Shown one piece after another: positions 43,717 through 56,127 of a stretch of 56,236 nt of DNA. Each line of letters starts with the position of its first letter. Within the stretch, counting starts at the first letter, position 1. The position numbers were made by a program, and so were the translations under genes. This stretch comes from Endotrypanum monterogeii (Eukaryota; Euglenozoa; Kinetoplastea; Trypanosomatida; Trypanosomatidae), in contig CM007338.1 in the NCBI GenBank assembly GCA_000333855.2, positions 197,161 through 253,396 on the forward strand, given 5' to 3'. The notes beneath the pieces were generated by a model. The model was not told the origin of the DNA. It did not search any database and was given only the letters and a program-made list of their open reading frames with translations.

Positions 43717-44630
43717 CATCAATCCTCCTCAATTTTTTTCCCTCGTTTTGTGTGTGATTTTTTTTTTTGGGAGTTTCACTTGCTTTGCTCCGTGTGCTGT
43801 GTTTCTATCGGTGATTCCTCATACGAGTTCCCGGCCACACTTCCGATATTCGATGTAGAGATGTACATAAAAGATCGCACTTTTTTTTTTCTTGTGCGTG
43901 TGTCTTACTCGCAATGTTTTCCTGTATGTCGGTCATATAGAAATTACCGTCAGCGAACTTTTTACTGAGAATAGAGCTCTGAGAGCTTCAAAAAGAAAAC
44001 AAACAACTCACAACATGAGCAGAGTATTGATTGCCATCATCATCATAGGGGCAAGATTTCTGCAAAGGAGAGGAGGGAACCATCGAAAGCGTTACGGGCG
44101 CGACACTGTGACTAGGTGACGGCCTGTTCGTGTTTCCACTAAGCCAAATCGTTCGTTGCTGTATTGTGAAACCCTCTCTCGATTTATTCCATCACTAGGC
44201 TAAGAAAAGCACCAACACTTCCACATAGTGTGCAGCTTGATAGGAAAAAGTACGTGCGCGTGCGCAAATCGAATGCTATTCTCTTCACACATGAGAGGGA
44301 AGCTTTTTTTCTCGTGGCTGCACATGCAACTTTTGACTTTAACTTCCGCGTGCGGTTTCCCCTCTTTTTTTTTTCCTTCCCCACATTTCGCCAACTTTTT
44401 TTTTTCTCTGGCATATGTTTTTTCTTCGGGTCTGCTTCCCAGCACAATCTGCAAGAATGCGTGTTAGCTTTTTGCTAGGTTAGTGAGGTTCGTTAGAGTA
44501 TTTTGTTTTTCCTTCTTCCTCGGTGCATACCACTTCGTTTTGTTTTCCATTGCGTCTGTGCACGCACGTATAGTCTACTCTTGTTAGACGTGGGGTTGGC
44601 TTCAAGAGAGGGAGTCCGTCTGCGGTAAAC
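43717..44630. other. Intergenic region ASH gene to ECH1
   Basis: No gene in 0.91 kb. The sequence is T-rich on the plus strand, as expected for a plus-strand unit. A pyrimidine-rich zone at 44500-44570 ending in TAG (44571-44573) may be the acceptor for the isomerase gene. Confidence 0.6.
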
Positions 44631-45596
44631 ATGAGAGTCTGTTCTCGGTTCCTTTCGGTAGCAGATCCTGCGTCGCTCATTCGTCAAATTGGTCCTTTTG
44701 CAGTGCACCGTGGTCGTGCGAAGGGTGTCGTTGAGATCTTCTCCGGTGAGCCCCAACATCCTGTGGGAAAGCTCAACCTTCTGAACCGCACCTATGCTGC
44801 CTCCCTGAAGGAGCTTTCAGAGCTGCTCTCTGAGGAGCTCAACGCTGAGGCGCGTGTCGCTATTTTTGCGGCGCGTGAGGGGTGCTCGTTTTCGGCTGGT
44901 ATCGACTTGAAGGAGCTCTCGGAAGTTTCATTGCGACCTCGCAGTGCTGCCGCTGTCCCTGCTTCATCATCTCAAGGCAGCGAATGCTCTGCGATGCTTC
45001 TGCAGCATCAGCACCGTGTGGTGCGCTCTTTCCAAGATGGAGTATCTTCCCTGGCGCGGTGCCGCATTCCCATCATCGCTGCGATCGATGGTCACTGTAT
45101 CGGGGGGGCAACATCGGTCGCATGTGCATGCGACGTGCGGTACGCGACAGCGTGTGCTACCTTCTCTGTAAAAGAAGCTGCAGTTGGTCTCGCCGCAGAC
45201 ATTGGCGTGTTGCAGCGTCTTCCAGGCATTATTGGTGAGGGACGCACACGCGAGCTGGCCTTCACGTGCTGTCACTTCAACGGCGAGGAGGCCAAGGAGA
45301 TGCGCTTTGTCGAGGAGGTGTGTGCTGAGTACTCGGCACTTCTGGCCCATGCGCGCATGCGGGCGGCGGAGATGGCTGCCAACTCACCCCTGGGGGTGCA
45401 GAACACCAAGATGGTTCTGAATTGGGAGCGGGAGCGGGTGGTTCAGATGTCGCTCGAGTACCAAGCTGCCATTAACGCCTTCAGCCTGCGGTGCCACGAC
45501 ATCCCCGAGGCGGCCCGTGCGTTTGCCGAGAGGCGGGTACCAGTGTTCACTGATTACGTTGTAAATCCTACAGGTGGTCCGCCCCGGTCAAGGTAA
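44631..45596 (+). CDS. ECH1: Delta(3,5)-delta(2,4)-dienoyl-CoA isomerase (enoyl-CoA hydratase family)
   Basis: The protein has 321 residues of the crotonase fold. The oxyanion-hole blocks (SAGIDLKEL near 88 and DGHCIGGATS near 153) are present. The three acidic catalytic residues of ECH1 are conserved: Asp 168 (ACDVRY), Glu 182 (VKEAAVG) and Asp 190 (LAADIG). The run VKEAAVGLAADIGVLQRLP is close to mammalian ECH1. The enzyme shifts double bonds during beta-oxidation of unsaturated fatty acids. The C-terminus (PPRSR) lacks a peroxisome-type SKL signal; the N-terminus is mildly basic, so mitochondrial targeting is the more likely reading. Coding GC is back to the high level of the outer genes, marking the right edge of the low-GC island. 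Confidence 0.88.
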   Translation: MRVCSRFLSVADPASLIRQIGPFAVHRGRAKGVVEIFSGEPQHPVGKLNLLNRTYAASLKELSELLSEELNAEARVAIFAAREGCSFSAGIDLKELSEVSLRPRSAAAVPASSSQGSECSAMLLQHQHRVVRSFQDGVSSLARCRIPIIAAIDGHCIGGATSVACACDVRYATACATFSVKEAAVGLAADIGVLQRLPGIIGEGRTRELAFTCCHFNGEEAKEMRFVEEVCAEYSALLAHARMRAAEMAANSPLGVQNTKMVLNWERERVVQMSLEYQAAINAFSLRCHDIPEAARAFAERRVPVFTDYVVNPTGGPPRSR

Positions 45597-47036
45597 CCCG
45601 GGTAGAGGGGTAGGGTAGGGGTCTTGGCTAGTGAGCGCAGAACACGTCGACAGATCTACGTGTGTATATGTGTATATCACTCTTCATGAGCAGACGCGCC
45701 GCTCCAAAGAAGCGGAGTTTTTATTATGTACCGCTTTCGTCTTTTTTTTTTCTGTCTCCTTTCTCCACGTCATCTTCGTGGTGCATTGAGTTTTTTTTTT
45801 TTTTTGTGCCTCTTGTAGCGAGATGTGACTCCGCTGGCATTTTAGTTCGTACATGTGCGTGCGCACTTTTTTTTCTTTTTTTGGTGCTACGGCTGGGGGG
45901 GATTTCCTGGGCCTGTGCTTTCCCTCCAAGCCCCCCCCCCCCCTCCCCTCCTTGCTTTCTTATTTGCACATCGATCTGCCGGTCCCACCTGACAATTCTT
46001 TTTTTTTTTCTTTTCCATGGTGAGTCGTTTGTGCGACGGTCATCCATGACAGGTCGCTCCCTCCCCCTTCTTCCCCCTACTCCTGATGACAGTGGCCACA
46101 AAACTTCTATTGACTCTCTCGCAGTACCATCATCTGGCATGTGTCTGCGTTTCCATGAGCTCCCCTTCTTCCCTTCTTCCCTTTTTTTTTTTGCACAAAC
46201 CCCACGTGTGTGCTGCTCCATAAAAGTATCACGTGAGGCTTTTTTTTTGGTATTGTTTCTTTTCCCTTCCCGCAGTTATTCAGCGGAGATAGATCAGGAG
46301 GGAAAAAAAAAAACGAAAACGGGAATTGCTATACTGTACCCAGATCCCTTCCACAAGAAAACGATGGATAGTTTGGGAGGAGCCTGGAGAGGGGGCTATC
46401 TAGGGAATCAGCTGGAGTTCAGCTGCGGTGGTATACTCCCTCTACCTACTCTCAATCGGGCCATCTTTGGCGCGGTGGGGGCGAATAGAGGCTGTTCTGC
46501 TGTATTGCTTATCGCGCCTCCCTTTCAATGATATTCAGCACAAAAGGCGGGGACATGAGTTATTTCACCCGTTGCTCGCCATGCGGGGTGTGGAAGTGGG
46601 TCTTCGCTTCCATCATTCTTGTCCTTTCGCCCTTTCTCACTTGACATTGTTCTCCTTTCCTTCCCTCTTCTTCATCTCTCTCTTTTCGACGATATTTGTG
46701 TCGTATCTATTATTTTTTCCATCGGCTACTTCTCGTCCTCCTCCCCCTCCCTCTCCGCGATATTCATTCCCTTCTCTGTTGCCCACATTGGCCGGCTGTG
46801 TCTCCGCTCACTCTTGGCTTTCCACTTTGTGACACGTGGGGTGGGTGAAAAAAAAAAAAAACATACTCTTGGGTGCCAACGCTCCTACTATCTACACCCC
46901 AGCCGAACATCTTCTGTACCTCTCTTTGCCCTTTCTTCTTGACCCCCTCCCCCCTTTTTACTACTACCACTATTATTATTCCCGAGAAGCAAGTGGAGGA
47001 GGAGAAAGGAAAAAGAAATCGAACACACACACATTG

Positions 47037-47067
<31 letters not shown>

Positions 47068-48328
47068 TATACTTGATATAGTATATGAGTATATACACTG
47101 AGAGAAACAAATCACGCCGATACGCAGGAAAGCAGCTTCATTTCCTACAAGGAAAGTCAAGAATATATATCCATCATATATATACCCCTCAAACCCCTTA
47201 AAGAAGCAAGCAGGCATCCCTCAATCCAAAGCCAAGGGTCGTCAGTGGCTCACCGTCTTCCCTCTCGTATCACGTCTGCGTGTGTAAGTGAGAGTGTGTG
47301 TGTGTGTGTGTCCTGTCACTACTCTTTCCCTCTCCCCCTTTCCCCTCCCCTCCTCTCCTCTCCTCTCCTCTCCTCTCCTCTCCTCTCCTTCCTTTTTTTT
47401 TCGCTTTCTCACGGACTATCGTGGTACAGACCCTGCCATTCTATTTAGTATCGGCCTCTCCTCTTCGCGGCAACGCATTCCCTCTCCCTTTCCTTTTTTT
47501 TCCTTTTCCAGGTCAAGTGTTTTCTACATACCCCCCCCTTTTTTTTTGTTGTTGTTGTTGTTTCGTTTCCTGTCTTTGACGGCTTCACTTTTGACTTTGG
47601 TGTTATCCTGACTTTTTCCCATTTCTTCGTTCTCACCACCTATCACCTACTACACTGAATCGTCAGCTTGCTGCTGAATTCACATCGCCACCTATTTTTG
47701 TCTTTCCCTTTTTGATTTGTCGCACCTTCCCGTGTTTACACTTCACTGTTGATTGTGCGCAGGTGAAGGCAAAAGAAAGAAAAAAAAACAGAAGACACAC
47801 ACCGAAACAAACAAACAAAAAACAAAACATACAGGACGACAGTTGTATATCTGGTGACCTCCAGCTGTATATTTGCTCCTAGATTTGATTTTACCGGTGT
47901 TTTGTTTTTACGTCCCTCGGTCCAACTTCCTCCCTCTCCTCCTATCCTTGCTGTCCCTGTCACCTCCCTTTTTAAACGTGTACACGCACACACATACACA
48001 CACGTCTAGTTGCCCCCCTTCTCCTTCCTTGCTCGTAGGTGTGTCCTCTTTTTTTTTCCATCTTGTGCCTATTCCTACCTTGACGTTTGTGAGGGTCCCT
48101 CGCTTATCTCATATCCTCGCTTCCTTCTCCCTGGATAGACGCGCTCCTCTTTTTTTTTTCGTTGTTGATCTATCCCATTTCCCCGACCACAATTTCAATT
48201 CTGTTGAGCCGCTTCTCGTTTTCGCATTTTCTTCAATTTATTGTCACGGGAGTTCACTTCCCCTAGCACGCACTACTTGCACATCCCTGCGTGTGTGTTA
48301 GTGTCTCAAACCTTTTCACCTGTGGCGC

Positions 48329-48363
<35 letters not shown>

Positions 48364-50730
48364 ACTTCGTGGCACTCTCGTCTTGTATTTTCTTGTTCAA
48401 CTTTTCTTTTTTTGCTTTGTGCTCCCTTTTCCCCCCTTTTTTTTTTTGCGAGTCACTTGCGCGTGTATTTTCCTCTTGACTGTGTAGGTGTGTGTATTTA
48501 TATATATATATATATTTATATATATTTATATTTATATTTATATATTTATATATATTTATATTTCCTCTCCCTCTTGTGAGTGTGTGCATTTGTGTGTCTT
48601 TTGTATTTTGTTTTGTTCATCTCAGACTTTCCCACATTTATTTCTCTTATTATTTATTTATTATCTCGGTACTCTGTGTGCGTGTTTGTGTTTGTCGTGT
48701 TTGTTTGATGAATTGTTTCGTGTATATATTGCTTCTTCGTGCTCTCTGATCGACTGCCTAACCAAAGATACCATTTTTTTTTTGGCTTGTGCGTGTTGGC
48801 TTTGCTGTTCGGTTGTCCTCCGCCCACTCATTTCTTTCCTCCTTCCCCTCCCTCCCTTTTCTCCCGGCTTCGTTTGCTCCACCGTTCTCCAATTTTGCGT
48901 GTACGGGTGCGGCGACGGAAATCAAACCGATTGATTAGTAAAACAAAACAAACAAACAATATATATATATATATATATATATAGAACTACCACTGTTAGC
49001 TACACGTCGAAGACAAAGAAAACGAAGAGGAAAGAACCAAAGACCGCGCCAACACACCGAAGACTTTTTTTTACAATTTTTATTTCCACTCTTCGTCCCC
49101 TCGCCCATAAAGCAGAAGAAGTCAAAACAAGCTCACTGTCGAAGGGGTAAACATAGTTGCATACTTGCGTGTGTGTGTGTGTGTGTATTCTCCCCGTGTT
49201 GTGCCCCTCCCTCCCTCTACCCACTCAACAAGTGCTTTTGCTTTCGTTCTTTCTTCGTGTGTGTAGTCCGTCTTCCCTCACGTACATTTTCGACCCTTTC
49301 CTACCCACCCCACCGCCGCCCCTCTGTTTCATTGTAGACATATTTTTTATCGACGTGTCCCTCCCTCTCTTTCTCTCTCCCTGTGTGCTATACCTTTTTG
49401 TTTTCGTTTTTTTCTATTTTTTTTTTCTTCTGCTGCTGCTGCTTCTTCAAAGGTTAACTGAAAAAAAATCCGTGTTACTGGACGACCGTTTTTCTGAAGA
49501 GAGTGTGTGTGTGTGTGTGTGAACAAAAGGTAACTTTTTTTTTTTGTGCTGTGTGTCTTTTTATTCTGTGCTGTCTTCGGTGTTTACCCTCGTCCTTCCC
49601 TCTCCCTATTTCTATTTGTGTAGTTCTAGACAGTTGTGTTGCTTTTGTTCCCCCCACTTCTAATCCCTGTGGAGCCCCCGCCCTGCTCCCTCCGCACTTC
49701 CCCGCCTCGTGTGTGTGTGTGTGTGTGTTTCTGTTTCTTCGACGCACGCTCGTCTTTCTCACGAAAAAAAAAAACACACATAGGTAAAAAAGGGTTACGT
49801 TGTCTTTCCGTCAGCGTGAGTGCAAGTGGTTCATCGGGAAGATCATTCTTTTGCAGTCCCCTATCGGCTTGTCGAGAGCACCTGTCTTTTAGTGTCTGTG
49901 TGTGTGTGTGTGTGTGTGTTGTGTGTTGTGTTGTGTGTGTTGTGTGTCTGTGTTGTGTCTCAGTTTAGTTTTCCCTTCCCATTTTACCTCGTCGTCGTCT
50001 TCCCTAGTTTACTCACTACATTGCTTCGATTTAAAAAAAAAAAAAGATTATTTCAGCTTCTCTCCCTCCCCCACTTTATTCACCGTTGAGGTGCATCTCT
50101 CTCTTTTTTTTTTATCTCGTTTTTGGACCCTTAGCGGGTTGGTGCAGATTTCTAATTTAGTTTTCCGATACGCATCCCTTTTCGCGTGTGTTCGTGTTTT
50201 TTTTTTTTTAGTAACGTTTTTGTATTTCACATCATCTTTTATTGTTTCGTGCTGGCTTCGGTACATCTCTATCCAGTTGGGTGATTTTGACTCTCCCTCT
50301 CCCACGTCCCTATTCCTTTTCTTTCCTTCTGAGTATTTTCCCGGTTTCCGGGTTTTTATGTTTGTGTGTGCATCTCTTCTTTCTCAGGTTGTCATCCACT
50401 TGTTCTCAAACCGGCAGACGAGTTTTTTTTTTCCTTCCTGCAACCAGACGCCATCATCAGTGAGGTCATACCACGATCACAGTCATACGAGTAACCTACG
50501 CGCTTCCTGTTTCCCTCCCATTTCTTTTTGTGTGTTTATACCCCCCCCCTCTCTCTGTGATTATTCGTTACCAGAAATCTCTCTCCTTTCCTGATCTTGA
50601 AAAAAAAGAAAAATTCTAGGCTGTGGCTCACTCCTTTCTTTCTTTTTTTTTTTGGAAGGCTCCTCCGACAGAAAAAAAAAAAGAGGGGAATACAATTCTT
50701 TTCACCCTCACAGAGAAGACCGATAACATC
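45597..50730. other. Gene-free region before the RRM gene, 5.1 kb
   Basis: No supported gene; the open frames here are strings of Phe, Ser, Leu, Pro and Val-Cys from pyrimidine and TG tracts. It is strongly C/T-rich on the plus strand. It holds a C13 run (45931-45943), TA tracts (47038-47065, 48498-48560, 48958-48983), TG tracts (48331-48361, 49169-49187, 49503-49521, 49709-49728, 49895-49950) and a pentanucleotide repeat (47346-47389). It must include the ECH1 3' UTR and the leader of the RRM gene; several pyrimidine tracts with AG near 50640-50671 could serve as acceptor. Confidence 0.7.
47346..47389. repeat. (TCCTC)n pentanucleotide repeat
   Basis: About nine tandem copies of TCCTC. It is polypyrimidine on the coding strand of the plus-strand unit. 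Confidence 0.9.
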
Positions 50731-52065
50731 ATGGAGTGTGCTGCCACCCATAACCAACACATCTACTCCAGCATCAGCCCCAACAACACGAACATCAGCA
50801 CCTACGGTACCACCACCTCCTACCTCTCCAGCAACAACCCAAGTGCAGTCATGTACGGCGGGGGCAGCAGCAGCAACGGCGCAGCGCCGCCGTCACACTC
50901 AGTTGCCACGATTTACGCCCCCCCCGCGCATGCCTCGTCGAATGCAGCTGTTCGTCAGCAGCAGCAACAGGCGCAGGGAACCCTGCAGCAGAGTATGAAT
51001 CAGTCTCAGGCAAATACCTCCTTCAACGCTTACGGTGGTGGCACTGCGAGCGGGTCCAGCAGTGGATTTTTCTATCCTGCTGCATCAACGCAGCCAGCGG
51101 GGGCACAGCCCATGTACTCCGCCAATCCCTCTGCGGCGGCCATGTTCCCAGTGCGTGGGGGATCCGCTTCCATGACGCCGGCGCACCCAGCGCCAACCCA
51201 GATGCTGACACCTCAGACCAACGCGGCTGTTGCTGCTGCGGCTGCATGGTCGAGTGCTGCTGCGAACATAAACGCTGGAAGTAAACTTTTTGTCGGGCAG
51301 GTGCCTGCGGTCTGCACTGAGGATCAGCTTCGTCCACTTTTTTCGCAGTTCGGAAATCTCCTGGAGATTAAAATTATGCGGGAGCCGAATGGCCGCAGCA
51401 AGGGTAGTGCGTGGGTGCGGTACGAGTTGGAGGAGTCTGCCCAGAGAGCTATCGCTGCCCTAAACGAGAAACACGTTGTACCGCCACAGACAAACCCGCT
51501 GCGCGTGCAGTTCGCTGCACCCAGCACCAACCGGCTGCCTCAGGCATCCCAATCGCAGTCTCTGTCGACCCTTGGCTCCATCATGCAACCCTCGGCAGCA
51601 ACGCATCATCAACAACAACAGCAGCAGCAGCAGCAGGTAAATTATACAACCGCAGCGACATACGCTACACCCCAGGGCTACGCTGGCGCTACCACAGCAT
51701 ACATGCAGAGTCAATATGCGACATCGCCTAACCTGATGGCTGTGCGTGCTCCTCAGCAACACACAGCGGTGCACTCCACACCTGGAAAAATTGAATACCT
51801 GCGCAGCAACCAACCCGGCAGTGTTATCTACTCTACTGCCTCGCCGTCCACTGTTGATGCCATGCAGCAACAGCAGCAGCGTCAGCAGCCACAGTCGCCT
51901 CAGCAACAGCAGCAACAACAGCAGCAACTGGTGTACGCGACCGGTGGGCAGATGCGTGCTGGTGTCATGTACGCTTCAGACGCGTTCGCAATGACCAATC
52001 AGATGACTGCGGCTGCGACTGCACCACAGCAGCAGCACCAGCAACACCATCAGTGGTGCGGCTGA
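50731..52065 (+). CDS. RRM-type RNA-binding protein with poly-Gln tracts
   Basis: The protein has 444 residues. One RNA-recognition motif spans residues about 184-262, with RNP2 (LFVGQVP) and RNP1 (KGSAWVRY); its overall look is CELF/Bruno-like. The flanks are low-complexity, rich in Ala, Ser, Asn, Thr and Gln, with poly-Gln stretches coded at 51608-51637 and 51864-51927. This is the style of trypanosomatid mRNA-binding regulators that act in the cytoplasm on stability or translation; the target is unknown. I use the ATG at 50731; the upstream in-frame extension begins with GTG and runs through a pyrimidine tract. Intergenic spans of 5.1 kb upstream and at least 4.1 kb downstream leave room for long UTRs, often seen for such regulators. 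Confidence 0.9.
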   Translation: MECAATHNQHIYSSISPNNTNISTYGTTTSYLSSNNPSAVMYGGGSSSNGAAPPSHSVATIYAPPAHASSNAAVRQQQQQAQGTLQQSMNQSQANTSFNAYGGGTASGSSSGFFYPAASTQPAGAQPMYSANPSAAAMFPVRGGSASMTPAHPAPTQMLTPQTNAAVAAAAAWSSAAANINAGSKLFVGQVPAVCTEDQLRPLFSQFGNLLEIKIMREPNGRSKGSAWVRYELEESAQRAIAALNEKHVVPPQTNPLRVQFAAPSTNRLPQASQSQSLSTLGSIMQPSAATHHQQQQQQQQQVNYTTAATYATPQGYAGATTAYMQSQYATSPNLMAVRAPQQHTAVHSTPGKIEYLRSNQPGSVIYSTASPSTVDAMQQQQQRQQPQSPQQQQQQQQQLVYATGGQMRAGVMYASDAFAMTNQMTAAATAPQQQHQQHHQWCG

Positions 52066-52311
52066 TGTGAAATCACCACTGAGCCCACTTCCGTTGTTGC
52101 TCTCTGTTTATGTTATTAAAATATTTTTCTGAAGCATCATCAGGTGTAGTGATGTTTATTTGTGTCTCTCTCTCTCTCTGTTTGCGTGTACGTTGATGTG
52201 TGGGAGTGCTTGTTTTATTTGTGATGCGTTGCCTTGTGTCTGTGTCTCTTTTTCTGTTTGATCAAATGTGCATGTGGCCTGTAGTTTATTCTTCTTCTCG
52301 GTATCATATGT

Positions 52312-52315
<4 letters not shown>

Positions 52316-52355
<40 letters not shown>
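52316..52355. repeat. (TA)n microsatellite
   Basis: About 40 bases of alternating TA followed by a short TG stretch, 250 bases past the RRM-gene stop. Confidence 0.9.
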
Positions 52356-52367
<12 letters not shown>

Positions 52368-53865
52368 ATCTGTGTGTATCTGTGTACGCTCATGTTTTTT
52401 TTTTGTATTTCTGCTCGTGCATGCATTACTATGGTGTACGCTTCACTCTTTTCTGTGGCCCGATCCTTTCGGCGTTTTGGTTGTGTGCAGTCCCCCTCCC
52501 CCTCCCTCCCTCAGGTCACTATCTCTGGCCGTCCTTGGTATCACCATCTTTTGTATTTTTCTTCAGAGACTGCTCGTGTTCTTTCCAGACCTAGGGTGTC
52601 AGATGAGAAGGCGGGAGGAAGGGATATGGTGGGCTTTACCTATGCTTGCCGTGTAGCGCTCTCGTTTTTTTTTTTGTGCACGCACGTGTCTCTGGTCAAT
52701 GTCTGGTGTTTACTTTCCTTTTTTTTTTGCCTCCACACGCTAACGTTGTATTTCTCTTCCCGTGTTTTTTTTTTCACTTTTCAGGTGTTGGTGTGCATTC
52801 CTTTGCTTCTTTTTATGTATGCATTTCTATATATAAGTGTATCTCACTCAACTCCCTTCGTTGTCGCCCTGACTTTTTTGCTTTCCCTCCCCTCCCTCTC
52901 GGACCACACACACACACACGCGCGCGCGCGTACATCCCTGAAGCGATGCCACATTTACATTGTCTAGTTTCTTCCCCTGTCTCTGCCCATGGACAGCGCA
53001 CATAACGTTTTTTGTAGTGAGGGAGGATTAACATGCGGCGTGTACACGTATAGATTCTGTGAGTTCCGCGCGTGTGGGTGTGATTTTGTGTGGTTGCCGG
53101 TATCATACTCTCCAGTGTACTCGCGCGCCCCGGTTACTGTCCGCTAATGTGTCTATTCAACTTTTTTTCTGCTTGTCTACCGCGCCTTCAATTCCTCGTG
53201 TGCACTATTCTAGCGATCTGTGCGAATCAATGAGCCACATACAGATGCACGCACGAGCGCACCGGTGTTGCAACGCGTGATGAAACGATCGAAGTGTGAT
53301 GTATGCGTGATGTGTGTGTGTGTGTCTCTGTGTGTGTGTTCTGCCCTTGTCCTCATCTTTTATGTATTGTCTCACTCACGCTTCCGCTCTCCTCCCCCTT
53401 TTCTCTCACTTCTCTGTGAAACATCTGCTCATTTTCGATACACATCCCCTTTCATTCCATCCCACTGTTCCTGTGATCACTTCGCTTTTGCGAGTGACTT
53501 GTCTGTTTTCTCTCTCTCGAGATTTAACTCTTCGTTTCCTTCTCTCTCGCCATTTCTTTTTTTGTTTGTTTGTTTGTTTGTTTGTTTCCAGCCAGAGGCG
53601 AGTGCTTACGTACTTAACTAAAAGGACCGTCGTCATCTTCTGAACACCACCACCATCTTATACCTCTTTCTCCCCCTCATTTGTATCTCACGCCCCATCC
53701 TTTATGGCTTGTTCAATGATTGTGTGAGTGTTTATACATGTTGGGTTACCTGTGTCAGATTGTACGTCTTTTTTTTTTTTATCCTCCTCCTACATACACG
53801 GACTCATCTCCACTTACTTCAGCAACTCATTTCTCCCTCACCACCTCTTTCTTTCACTTTCTTAC

Positions 53866-53896
<31 letters not shown>

Positions 53897-54739
53897 ATGC
53901 AGCGATTGCTGTGTTTCTTGCCTTTCCTACACCCTCTTTCCCTCCCCTCCCCTCCCCTCCCCTCCTTTTTTTTTGGCTTTTCCCATTTTCTAAGCGTACA
54001 ATGATAGACAGACAGAAACACACATTTTTTTTTTATTACTCGGATCGAGTGGTGTTATTGTAAATTAACTCACACACCCAGTGTATATATATACATATAT
54101 ATATATTATATGTATATAGGTACTCTATCATATTTTTATGTCTTTATACAAATAAACACATAATAAGTAAATCTGAATATATATATATATATATATATGT
54201 GCGCGCATGATTGCATGTTTTTATGGGTGCTAGCACTTGGTCTCTTGAATTATTTACTACTTATTTTTATTTTTTGAATGGATTCATTTTGATGCTGCTA
54301 CATTCCCCTGCGCGTTGTGTAAAGAAGTGAAGATCTCTCCGAAGACACCCACAAACACTCCTGCGCATTTCCCTCGCACCCACTCCCGGCCCCCCCTTGT
54401 TTCTTAGCTGATACTGAAAAATAAAGATTCACTGGGGGGAGATGTGTGCACCATGGAGTCCAACAGCCCTGCATAGAAGCGCAGGGAGGCAAAAGAAAAA
54501 AAGATTTCCCCTCCCTTCCTCCCACCCCCACTCCCATCGCAGGAAGGAAGGCATAAAGGGAGGAGACGCAGAAGATGAGCAAAATATGCTCAGAGAGAGG
54601 AAGGGGCCTGGCACACTTCATCACACGAGAAAAATAACCTGAAGCGAACAGAAACACTTCCCTCCCTCTGTGCTTGCTCTAACCGTATATATTTTTTTAA
54701 AAATCAATATATGCATATATGGACACACGTACTTGCACA

Positions 54740-55068
54740 TTTTCTTGGTCTCCTCTGTTGCCCCGTGGCCACATACCCTCTGGTTGTGTGCTGTCAACTG
54801 CCGGCGATGGGGTCGGGCCCTGTGCCTTGCGTGTGCTCATCCTGCCCCTCCCTGTGCCCTCGCACGGCTGCGCGCTTCGCGATGGACGTCAGGCAAGCTC
54901 GGGTCGGGCTGCGCACCACGATCGACTTCGGCCGTATGCGGGGACCGGCTCGAGATGGGTCGCGGTGGCGTCTGTCGCGCGAGTGCCGTGGTGGGATGGT
55001 CTACGTGCATGCCTGACAGACGCGACGAGGGTGTTGGCCGGCTTCAGGTGGTGGTCCCCCTGCGGCTC
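54740..55068 (+). repeat. Dispersed repeat family B, copy 2 (SIDER-like, shorter)
   Basis: It is nearly identical to 31151-31482, starting at the shared TTTTCTTGGTCTCC and ending at CTCTG, after which the sequences are unrelated. It lies 2.7 kb past the RRM-gene stop and in the same direction as that gene, so it may sit in its 3' UTR in sense orientation. The high identity over 330 bp points to recent spread or ongoing homogenisation. Confidence 0.8.
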
Positions 55069-55696
55069 TGGAGTTTACGTGTATGTTACGTTTGCTTTCA
55101 CGAGTTCGCCTCACCTCATTTTGTTTTTTTCGATTTTTTGTGGCTGATGTTTTATTTTCTTCATACGGACGTTGAGATGATTCGGCGGCGTAATTCGAGC
55201 GATAAAGTCTCGACTATTATGCCAAAGAAAAAAAAAGGAGCGTTAGAGTGAGAATGGAAGATGCGCAAAAAAGGAGGGAGTGTGTAGACAAGATAAGAAT
55301 GGAGGAAAAATTGAGGGAGGGGAGAGAAACAGAGAAACTGAGGAATAAAAAAAAAACAGCTCCTGTATTCCATTCCACCTTTCTTGGTGTCTTTTTTTGT
55401 TTTGTATATTTGGTTTTCGCTTCTTTGCATGCTGTACGTTTTTGTTTTCCGCATCTGTGTGCGTTAAAGGAGCTGCCGCTCTTCTTTATCCCCCCTTTTT
55501 TGCCTACTGCGCTTTTTTTTTTGTACTAACCGTTTCTCCCTCGCCCCATGTCTCTGTTTTGTGCGACCATGTTATCGTCGTTTGTTGTCTCTTCCGCTCC
55601 GCCTCCCCTCTCCCCCCTTTGTGTTTTTTTTTCCCTTCCTACCTCTCTTTTTTTTTGTTTTCTTTCTTTTTTAACTTCATTTTAGATGTATGCATG

Positions 55697-55797
55697 TGTC
55701 GTGTGCGTGTGCGTGTGTGTGTGCGTGTGTGTGTGTGTGTGTGTGTATGTGTGTGTGTGTGTGTCTGTGTCTGTGTGTATGTGTATGTGTATGTCTC
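55697..55797. repeat. (TG)n-rich tract
   Basis: About 100 bases of TG with scattered TC, TA and CG changes. Confidence 0.85.
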
Positions 55798-56127
55798 TGT
55801 GCATGCATGTATGTGTTCTGTTGTGCGACGAAAATGTCGTCATTTCGTTGGTCTTGGCCATTTTTTCTCCTTTTTAAAAATATATTTGTCAGCTGCACTT
55901 CTCCCCTGCTCCCTCCCCTCTTCTTTCTCCGTCTTTTCTCTCTCTTCTTCCCTTTCCTATACCTCTACATCTTTTTCTTTGTGGATTCTATTTTTGTTTT
56001 TTTTTGTTTTTGCCTTGCCGAGGAGGGTGCCGAAGACGCGTATGTTCCGTTGTGCCGATTTTTTAAAAATCGTTATTATTATTTGAAGTTTTTTTTTTTT
56101 GTAGCCTCTCATATTTGCCCGTGCATT

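Noticed and set aside
45604..45623. Telomere-like GGTAGGGTAGGGG
   Set aside because: Only two imperfect units (GGGTA rather than TTAGGG), directly behind the ECH1 stop codon; probably coincidence.
45662..46531. Plus-strand open frame of about 290 codons, rich in Phe and Ser
   Set aside because: It is a translation of T and C runs with no recognisable fold, within a pyrimidine-rich intergenic span.
55397..56086. Plus-strand open frame of about 230 codons
   Set aside because: It passes through a TG microsatellite (Val-Cys repeats) and pyrimidine runs, with no protein signature.
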